NCBI GenBank assembly: GCA_023406225.1
Contig: JAEXWS010000091.1
Span: 1 to 20,338 of the forward strand
DNA length: 20,338 bases
Origin: Bacillota bacterium
GTDB lineage: Bacteria; Bacillota; Clostridia; Oscillospirales; Oscillospiraceae
Reading direction: 5' to 3'
The stretch's first letter is position 1. Each line of letters begins with the position of its first letter. Shown here piece by piece: positions 15,509 through 20,338 of the stretch. The position numbers and the translations under genes are program-made. The notes beneath the pieces are model-generated. The model had not been told where the DNA came from. It worked only from the letters and a program-made list of their open reading frames with translations, and did not search any database.

Positions 15509-16053
15509 ACCGAGCCTTGACCCGCCGGGAAAAAGTGCTGCTGCTGCTTTTGGCGCTGCTGCTTTTGGCCATGGGATACATGAAGCTCTTTTACGAGCCG
15601 CTCCAGACGGAGCGCATCGCTGCGGAGACCCGGCTGGCGGACGCGGAGGACGCCCAGCTTCTGGAGCAGGCGAGGCTGCATCAGATGCGGCAGATGGAGG
15701 CGGAGCTGGAGAAGCTGAAAGCCGACGGCGCCGCCAAGGCCGCCGAGATCCCGGCCTATGACAACATCGAAAACGTGATGGTGCAGCTCAACGCCATCCT
15801 CTCCGCCGCCCAGGAATACAGCCTGACCTTTTCGGAGGTTGCCTTCGGGGAGGACGGCACGGTGTCCCGGCCCATCCAGATGACCTTCACCGCCGTCAGC
15901 TACGCTGCGGCGCGGACCATTTTGAACGACCTCTATCACGGCTGGTACCGCTGCTCCCTCAGCGGGATGAGCGTCTCCGCGGACGAGGACGTTTCCCGGG
16001 ACAGCCCCGTGAACGTCTCCCTAACGGTCACGTTCTATGAAAAGCTGACATGA
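15505..16053 (+). CDS. pilO: Type IV pilus alignment protein PilO
   Basis: This 182-residue protein has a short cytoplasmic start (MNRALTRREKV), one leucine-rich transmembrane helix (about 11-29), a coiled coil (about 34-73) and a small extracytoplasmic ferredoxin-like domain, which is the PilO/GspM-type architecture. PilN and PilO form heterodimers that couple PilM and the motors to the membrane platform. ATGA overlap with pilN implies translational coupling and fixed stoichiometry. No pilP or pilQ follows, as expected in a cell without an outer membrane. It is the last gene of the operon, followed by a multi-hairpin element and a terminator. Confidence 0.88.
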   Translation: MNRALTRREKVLLLLLALLLLAMGYMKLFYEPLQTERIAAETRLADAEDAQLLEQARLHQMRQMEAELEKLKADGAAKAAEIPAYDNIENVMVQLNAILSAAQEYSLTFSEVAFGEDGTVSRPIQMTFTAVSYAAARTILNDLYHGWYRCSLSGMSVSADEDVSRDSPVNVSLTVTFYEKLT

Positions 16054-16059
16054 GAAAAG

Positions 16060-16262
16060 GACGAGGCTGTCGAAAAAGTGCCTTCGGCACTTTTTCGAGT
16101 AGGCTGCGGCCCGCCGCGCGCACGAGCTGCCCGCCGTGGGCGGGCAGCTCACACACTTACGGACCGAGGTGTATTTTCTCCGACGCACATGTCGTCGGAG
16201 AAAATGGATTTGATCTTCTTCGCGCCTTCGGGCGCGAACTCTGCGAGGCTTTTTCGACACGC
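16060..16262. repeat. Non-coding multi-hairpin element with terminal inverted repeats (MITE-like or structured RNA)
   Basis: About 200 bp of non-coding sequence is almost wholly made of perfect inverted repeats. Arms: 13 bp at 16070-16098, 12 bp at 16124-16150, 13 bp at 16173-16205, and 8 bp with a TTCG loop at 16219-16238. The whole is enclosed by an 11-bp terminal inverted repeat, TGTCGAAAAAG (16068-16078) and CTTTTTCGACA (16249-16259). The left TIR also forms the 5' arm of the first hairpin, so two alternative folds exist. GAGGCT occurs inside both ends (16063 and 16244). No protein is encoded. It could be a miniature mobile or palindromic repeat, or a structured RNA at the 3' end of the pil transcript. 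Confidence 0.8.
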
Positions 16263-16264
16263 TG

Positions 16265-16297
16265 AAAGGCCGCCCCGTGCTTCGGGGCGGCCTTTTT
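16265..16297 (+). terminator. Intrinsic terminator of the pil operon (weakly bidirectional)
   Basis: GGCCGCCCC (16268-16276) pairs with GGGGCGGCC (16284-16292) around a 7-nt loop, with AAA before and TTTTT after (16293-16297). On the plus strand it ends the pil operon. On the minus strand it lies just past the stop of the convergent DMT gene but has only a TTT tail, so it may serve both. Confidence 0.9.
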
Positions 16298-16305
16298 CCG
16301 CGGGT

Positions 16306-17214
16306 CTACAGGTCCAGCACGCCCATGACGGCGATGCCGGCCACCACCAGCGCGATCATGCAGTAGTGCTTCCAGGAGAGCCGCTCTTTCAGGAAGATGC
16401 GGCCCCACAGCACGGAGGCGGCGCAGTAGGAGGAGATGATGGGGGCGGACATGGCCAGGTGCTGGGTGTCCGCGATAGCGTAGATGTAGGCGAACTGGCC
16501 CGCCGTCTCGCAGACGGCGCCCACATACTTGGGCAGTTCCATCCTCGGGATCAGGCGGTCCTTTTTGATGAGGACCACGTAGACGAAGCAGACGGCCGCC
16601 GCAGCCAGGAAGGTCAGCTCATAGGCCGCGTTGGCGGAGTCCTCGTTCAGCGTTTCCAGCACCCGGTTGTCGGCAAAGGTGCCCGCCGCGTCCAGCAGGC
16701 AGTAGGCCACCGGCAGGGCCAGCGCCTTCCAGCTCTTGGCATACTTGAAGTTGCCCGCCTCCTGGCGCGCCGCCCGGAGAGACTCGTCCTCCCGGGCGTC
16801 CACCACGCCCAGGCCGAAAGCGCCCAGGCACACCAGCCCCACCGCCGCCAGGGCCAGGGGGGAGTAGCCGCCGATCCCGTCGATCAGCAGCGTCAAAAGG
16901 GCCACCAGCGCGCCGGAGGAGTTGCAGATGGGGGAGGAGATGGAGAGCTCGATGTACCGCAGGCCCACATAGCCCAGGGCCATGGAGCTGATGTAAAGCA
17001 GGGAGACTGGCAGGTAGGTCAGAAGGATGCGCAGGTCGATCACCGTGCCGCCCACGAAGATCTCATAGCAGGCGTGCAGGCCCATGACCACGCCCACGGC
17101 CATGACCATCTTCAAGTGGGCGTATTTGTCCCGGCCGTCCCGGCAGCCGATTTTGGAAAAGAGGTCGGAGCCGCTCCAGCAGAGCAGCGCGATGAGGGAA
17201 AGCCAAAACCACAT
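16306..17214 (-). CDS. EamA/DMT-superfamily transporter
   Basis: This 302-residue protein has about ten hydrophobic helices in two halves, starting MWFWLSLIALLCWSGSDLF. The second half ends with the C-terminal pattern SAPIISSYCAASVLWGRIFLKERLS, typical of EamA-domain proteins of the drug/metabolite transporter superfamily. The substrate cannot be told from sequence. The ATG at 17214 has AGGAG 9 nt upstream. It lies 29 nt after the PLP-enzyme gene on the same strand and is probably co-transcribed with it, so export or uptake of a metabolite linked to that enzyme is possible but unproven. Confidence 0.88.
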   Translation of the reverse strand: MWFWLSLIALLCWSGSDLFSKIGCRDGRDKYAHLKMVMAVGVVMGLHACYEIFVGGTVIDLRILLTYLPVSLLYISSMALGYVGLRYIELSISSPICNSSGALVALLTLLIDGIGGYSPLALAAVGLVCLGAFGLGVVDAREDESLRAARQEAGNFKYAKSWKALALPVAYCLLDAAGTFADNRVLETLNEDSANAAYELTFLAAAAVCFVYVVLIKKDRLIPRMELPKYVGAVCETAGQFAYIYAIADTQHLAMSAPIISSYCAASVLWGRIFLKERLSWKHYCMIALVVAGIAVMGVLDL

Positions 17215-17243
17215 GAGAGGATTCTCCTAAAACAAGTATTGAG

Positions 17244-18530
17244 TCAGCCGGGCAGCTTGGCGAGGCCCGCGTCCGCCAGATTCTGGAGGGACAGCAGGAT
17301 GCCCAGCTTCGCGTGATACCAGGTCAGGCCGCCCTGGAAATAGACGGCGTAGGGCGGGCGGATGGGCCCGTCGGCGGAGAGCTCGATGGAGCTGCCCTGG
17401 ATGAAGGCGCCCGCCGCCATGATAACCTCCGCATCATAGCCGGGCATGGCCCAGGGCTCCGGGGTCACGTAGCTGTCCACCGGGGCGGCGGCCTGAATGC
17501 CCTTGCAGAAGGCCACCATGGCCTCCGGGCTGCCCAGGGTCACCGCCTGGATGATGTCGTGCCGGTCCTCGGCGGCCCGGGGGACGCAGGCGAAGCCCAG
17601 CCGCTCGTAGACGTTGGCGGCGAACACCGCGCCCTTCAGCGCGCCGGAGACCACGGTGGGGGCCAGGAACAGACCCTGGTAGAGCGCGGGCATCAGCCCC
17701 AGGTTCGCGCCCACCTCCTGCCCCAGGCCCGGCGCGGAGAGGCGGTAGGCGCAGCGGTCCACGCATTCCCGGGTGCCGCAGATGTAGCCGCCGATGGGGG
17801 CCAGGCCGCCGCCGGGGTTTTTGATGAGGCTGCCCACCACCATGTCCGCCCCCAGGTCGGAGGGCTCCTGAAGCTCCACAAATTCGCCGTAGCAGTTGTC
17901 CACCATCACCTTCACGTCCGGCTTCACATCCTTGCAGAAGGCGATCAGCTCCCCGATCTGGGCGGAGGAGAAGGAGGGGCGGGTGGCGTAGCCCTTGGAG
18001 CGCTGGATGGTGATGAGCTTCGTGCGCGCATGGATGGCGGAGCGGATGGCGGGGTAGTCGAAGGCGCCGTCCGGCGTCAGGTCCGCCTGGGCGTAGGTGA
18101 CGCCGTATTCCTTCAAGGAGCATTTGCTCTCCCGGATGCCGATGACCTCCTCCAGGGTGTCGTAGGGCGCGCCCACGGGGGAGAGCAGCTCGTCCCCCGG
18201 CAGAAGGTTGGCAGAGAGCGCCACCGCCAGGGCGTGGGTGCCGCAGGTGATCTGGGGCCGGACCAGGGCGGCCTCCGTGTGGAACACGTCGGCGTATACC
18301 CGTTCCAGGTTGTCCCGGCCGTCGTCGTTGTAGCCGTAGCCGGTGGTGGCGGCGAAATGGGCGGCGTTCACCCGGTTTTTCTGCATGGCCGCCAGGACCT
18401 TGCCCTGGTTGTATTCCGCCGTTTGGTCAATGGCCTCGAACCGGGGCCGCAGGTCCCGGAGCACCGCCTCGCCGTATTCATAGACCGCCCGGCTGACGCC
18501 GAGCTGCGCGTACATGTCTTCAAGTTTCAT
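17244..18530 (-). CDS. ynbB: Methionine-gamma-lyase-family PLP enzyme (YnbB / 'aluminium resistance' family)
   Basis: This 428-residue fold-type I PLP enzyme belongs to the YnbB/methionine gamma-lyase-related family, often annotated as aluminium resistance protein. Visible hallmarks are TGYGYNDDGR (63-72), GTHA (97-100) in the cofactor-binding region, the DNCYGEF aspartate segment (D211) and the likely Schiff-base lysine K237 in GSLIKNPGG, followed by GLAPIGGYI. The physiological substrate of the family is not settled. I start at the ATG at 18530 (MKLEDMYAQLG) because AGAGGA lies 9 nt upstream; the frame is open 14 codons further but inside the preceding gene. It overlaps that AbrB-like gene by 11 nt. 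Confidence 0.92.
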   Translation of the reverse strand: MKLEDMYAQLGVSRAVYEYGEAVLRDLRPRFEAIDQTAEYNQGKVLAAMQKNRVNAAHFAATTGYGYNDDGRDNLERVYADVFHTEAALVRPQITCGTHALAVALSANLLPGDELLSPVGAPYDTLEEVIGIRESKCSLKEYGVTYAQADLTPDGAFDYPAIRSAIHARTKLITIQRSKGYATRPSFSSAQIGELIAFCKDVKPDVKVMVDNCYGEFVELQEPSDLGADMVVGSLIKNPGGGLAPIGGYICGTRECVDRCAYRLSAPGLGQEVGANLGLMPALYQGLFLAPTVVSGALKGAVFAANVYERLGFACVPRAAEDRHDIIQAVTLGSPEAMVAFCKGIQAAAPVDSYVTPEPWAMPGYDAEVIMAAGAFIQGSSIELSADGPIRPPYAVYFQGGLTWYHAKLGILLSLQNLADAGLAKLPG

Positions 18531-18747
18531 TGTGTTTGTCCTCTTTTCCCAAAATCTCGTCGGCCAGGTCATGGAGCACCTCCGGCTTGGTCACGACGAT
18601 GCCGCTTTTCTCATTGCCGAGGATCAGCAGGGTGTCTCCCGGCGAGATGCCGAAAAAGCGGCGGGCCTCCTGGGGGATGACGATCTGCCCCCGGTCGCCC
18701 ACCTTGGCCGTGCCAAAGACCCGGTTCCCGTTGGACATCCCCAGCAT
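18520..18747 (-). CDS. AbrB/MazE/SpoVT-family DNA-binding regulator
   Basis: A small swapped-hairpin AbrB-type domain protein of 75 residues. Its core is GTAKVGDRGQIVIPQEARR followed by FFGISPGDTLLILG, the standard AbrB/SpoVT pattern, with a short charged C-terminal tail. The start at 18747 is preferred because GGAGG sits 7 nt upstream; an in-frame ATG at 18765 (81 residues) with AAGGA 9 nt upstream is possible. It heads a three-gene minus-strand operon and overlaps the next gene by 11 nt. It is probably a local transcription regulator and may bind the dyad in its own promoter; an antitoxin role is unlikely, as no toxin-like gene is adjacent. Confidence 0.86.
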   Translation of the reverse strand: MLGMSNGNRVFGTAKVGDRGQIVIPQEARRFFGISPGDTLLILGNEKSGIVVTKPEVLHDLADEILGKEDKHNET

Positions 18748-18782
18748 GTGCTTGCCTCCAGGCATTGCATCCCATCCTTTCG

Positions 18783-18805
18783 TCACACAAATCATACAAG
18801 TGTGA
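18783..18805. promoter_or_regulatory. Possible operator dyad over the transcription start
   Basis: TCACAC (18783-18788) and GTGTGA (18800-18805) form a perfect 6-bp dyad with an 11-bp centre, directly downstream of the -10 box of the AbrB-like operon. A repressor bound here would block initiation. Autoregulation by the AbrB-like protein is the simplest guess, not shown by sequence. Confidence 0.45.
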
Positions 18806-18834
18806 ATTATAGCAGAGCCGGAAGAAGATGGCAA
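18806..18834 (-). promoter_or_regulatory. Strong promoter of the AbrB-ynbB-DMT operon
   Basis: On the minus strand, TTGCCA (18834-18829), a 17-nt spacer and a perfect TATAAT (18811-18806) preceded by an extended TGC form the best promoter in the window. The start is expected near 18799, inside the dyad described separately. Confidence 0.88.
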
Positions 18835-18872
18835 GCAAAAAAAGCGCGAAAGGGAGCCGGCGGGAAAAAATC

Positions 18873-18901
18873 GTGCAACCTGCCGGAGTATCTGGTAAAA
18901 T
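18873..18901 (+). promoter_or_regulatory. Promoter of the CAT-fold gene
   Basis: GTGCAA (18873-18878), a 17-nt spacer and TAAAAT (18896-18901), with an extended -10 TGG just before, make a plausible promoter. It is divergent from the AbrB-operon promoter about 60 bp away. Confidence 0.6.
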
Positions 18902-18934
18902 AAAGGCAGAAATTCAACAAAGAAGGTGCTTACT

Positions 18935-19570
18935 ATGGCAGTTCATGTGGTGGATATGGAGCGGGAGCCGCGCCGGGAGCAGTTCGCCTATTTCCGCACG
19001 CTGGCCAATCCCTATGTGGGCGTGACCGTCAACGTGGATGTGACGGCGGCGCTGGAGTGGTCCGGGAGAACGGGAAACAGCTTTTTTCTGACGGTTTTGT
19101 ACGCCGCCGTCCGGGCGGCCAACACGGTGCCGGAGCTGCGGCGGCGCATCCGGGGGGACGCGGTGGTGGAGTACAGCGCCTGCCCCTCCTCCCATACGGT
19201 GGCGCTGCCGGACGGGACCTACTGCTACTGCCGCCTGACGGCGGACCGGCCCCTGGCGGAGTTTCTGCCCTACGCGGCGGCGGAGCAGGCCCGGGCGAAG
19301 GCCGCCCCGTCCATGGAGGACGGGGCGGAGGGGGAGAGCCTGTTCTTCGTCTCCTGCGTGCCGTGGCTGAGTTATACGGCGCTGGTCCAGCCCACCCCCG
19401 TTCCGGCGGACAGCAACCCCCGCATCACCTGGGGCCGGTATTTCCGGCAGGAGGGGCGGACGCTGCTGCCGGTGACGCTGCTGGCCAACCACGCCCTGGT
19501 GGACGGCGTCCACATCGCCCGGTTTTATCAGGCGCTGGAGGCGGAGCTGGCCGCCGTCCGGGAGGCATGA
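18935..19570 (+). CDS. Chloramphenicol-acetyltransferase-fold O-acetyltransferase
   Basis: The 211-residue product has CAT-family length and landmarks. NHALVDGVHIARF (185-197) corresponds to the HHxxxDG active site, with the catalytic His (H186) and structural Asp (D190) kept. FVSCVPWLSYTAL (138-150) matches the CAT segment before the substrate pocket. The first His of HHxxxDG is Asn here. CAT enzymes transfer acetyl from acetyl-CoA to a hydroxyl; divergent members are common in Clostridia and need not act on chloramphenicol. ATG 18935 is used because AGAAGG precedes it by 8 nt; an upstream GTG (18926) overlaps that site. It is a single-gene unit with its own promoter and terminator. Confidence 0.87.
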   Translation: MAVHVVDMEREPRREQFAYFRTLANPYVGVTVNVDVTAALEWSGRTGNSFFLTVLYAAVRAANTVPELRRRIRGDAVVEYSACPSSHTVALPDGTYCYCRLTADRPLAEFLPYAAAEQARAKAAPSMEDGAEGESLFFVSCVPWLSYTALVQPTPVPADSNPRITWGRYFRQEGRTLLPVTLLANHALVDGVHIARFYQALEAELAAVREA

Positions 19571-19571
19571 A

Positions 19572-19602
19572 AAAAAGCGGCACGCGATGCGTGCCGCTTT
19601 TT
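19572..19602. terminator. Bidirectional intrinsic terminator
   Basis: GCGGCACGC (19577-19585) pairs with GCGTGCCGC (19589-19597), flanked by AAAAA on the left and TTTTT on the right. It can stop the CAT-fold gene on the plus strand and the convergent NlpC/P60 gene, which ends at 19623, on the minus strand. Confidence 0.93.
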
Positions 19603-19622
19603 GAAGCGTATGTAGACGCAGA

Positions 19623-20338
19623 TCACACCGTGATGCCGCCCACGAAATAGTTGTTGTAGTAGCCGCTGGTCAGATCGCTGATGATGACGCCGTTGCTCCG
19701 GGAAGAGGAGGAGTGGATGAACTGCCCGCCGCCGATGTAGATCCCGGCGTGGGAGCAGGCCTTTCCGGCGTTGCGGCTGGGATCGTTGAAGAACACCAGG
19801 TCGCCGGGCTGGAGGGCCCCGATGGACCATACCTTGGTGCCCAGCCCGCTCTGCCACTGGCCGGTGGCCGTGTGGGGCAGAGAATAGCCGAACTGGCCGT
19901 AGACGTACATGGTGAAGCCGGAGCAGTCAAAGCCGCTGGGGGACGCGCCGCCGTAAGAATAGCGGGTGCCCAGGTACTGCTTGGCGGTGTCCACGATGGA
20001 GTTGCCGGAGCTGCTGGACGCGGTGTCGGTCAGATCCAGGAAGTCGCTCCGGATAAAGCCCTTGGTGCCGTATTCGCAGGTGACGTCGTACCATCCGTCC
20101 ACGAAGCCGTTGACCGTGACGACAGCGCCCGTGTCCAGGGAGGCCAGCTTCTCGCTGTCCGTGGAGGCGCCGGCGCGGACGCTGACGCCGTCGCCGTTGA
20201 CGCGGCCGTAGCTTTCAAAGATGTTGTCCTGGTCGATGACCAGGTAATCGGCGGAGACATAGCCCACCTTGCCGGCATAGTTGATCTGATACCAGCCCTC
20301 GGTGGAGTCGTCCAGCACGGCGACGGCCACGCTCTTGT
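19623..20338 (-). CDS. SH3-domain NlpC/P60 peptidoglycan endopeptidase, partial (N-terminus beyond window)
   Basis: Only the C-terminal ~238 residues are inside the window; the frame is still open at the right edge. Two bacterial SH3-type segments come first, one ending GKVGYVSADYLVI and the next running VSVRAGASTDSEKL to GFIRSDFLDL. A serine-rich linker and a complete NlpC/P60 catalytic domain follow. The catalytic Cys lies in FDCSGF, the His in SHAGIYIG and the third polar residue in QFIHSSS. Such proteins are exported and cut gamma-D-Glu-diamino acid bonds in peptidoglycan stems, with the SH3 domains binding the wall. It ends 20 nt from the bidirectional terminator. A signal peptide is expected upstream but cannot be seen. 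Confidence 0.93.
   Translation of the reverse strand, partial: KSVAVAVLDDSTEGWYQINYAGKVGYVSADYLVIDQDNIFESYGRVNGDGVSVRAGASTDSEKLASLDTGAVVTVNGFVDGWYDVTCEYGTKGFIRSDFLDLTDTASSSSGNSIVDTAKQYLGTRYSYGGASPSGFDCSGFTMYVYGQFGYSLPHTATGQWQSGLGTKVWSIGALQPGDLVFFNDPSRNAGKACSHAGIYIGGGQFIHSSSSRSNGVIISDLTSGYYNNYFVGGITV

Noticed and set aside
16078..17316. Plus-strand frame opposite the DMT transporter
   Set aside because: It begins inside the multi-hairpin element, has a low-complexity His/Gln/Asp/Gly composition typical of antisense GC-rich frames, and opposes a clear 10-helix transporter.
17313..18680. 455-codon plus-strand frame opposite ynbB
   Set aside because: Antisense shadow of a gene with well-conserved PLP-enzyme motifs; composition is Gly/Ala/Val/His rich without domains.

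Overview
The window looks like a chromosomal stretch of a high-GC, monoderm Clostridia bacterium, most likely an Oscillospiraceae-type gut anaerobe. The evidence is indirect: GC-rich coding sequence rich in GCC/CTG/GGC codons, a T-box leader, a c-di-GMP-I riboswitch, and a complete type IV pilus (T4P) operon with no outer-membrane genes (no pilP or pilQ). No rRNA or other taxonomic marker is present, so the genus is left open.

Layout. Positions 1-305 hold a minus-strand promoter and T-box leader for a gene off the left edge; a methionine specifier is the best reading. 490-1344 is a DUF368 (PopT-type) polyprenyl-phosphate transporter with its own promoter. 1401-1643 carries an extended -10 promoter, a class I c-di-GMP riboswitch and an intrinsic terminator. 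From 1699 to 16053 run twelve co-directional T4P genes: a 1729-residue adhesin-like protein with a prepilin leader, three small minor pilins, pilB, pilT, pilC, the major pilin pilA, the prepilin peptidase pilD, and pilM, pilN, pilO. 16060-16262 is a non-coding multi-hairpin element bounded by an 11-bp inverted repeat, followed by a terminator. On the minus strand, 18811-16306 is a three-gene operon: an AbrB-like regulator, a YnbB/methionine-gamma-lyase-like PLP enzyme and a DMT transporter. 18935-19570 (plus strand) is a chloramphenicol-acetyltransferase-fold protein. 19623 to the right edge is the C-terminal part of an SH3-NlpC/P60 cell-wall hydrolase (minus strand).

How it fits together. 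The T4P locus holds nearly everything needed for a Gram-positive pilus: extension motor (PilB), retraction motor (PilT), platform (PilC), PilM/N/O alignment complex, peptidase (PilD), major pilin (PilA) and a tip set of minor pilins. Two features stand out. First, c-di-GMP appears to act twice: on transcription through the riboswitch ahead of the first gene, and on the extension motor through an N-terminal MshEN-like domain in PilB. Second, the first gene encodes a giant modular pilin: a prepilin leader joined to three successive ~550-residue beta-solenoid modules with GLUG-type repeats, a good candidate for a pilus-tip adhesin. The major pilin gene has a much lower GC content than its neighbours, suggesting a recently exchanged or diversifying allele.
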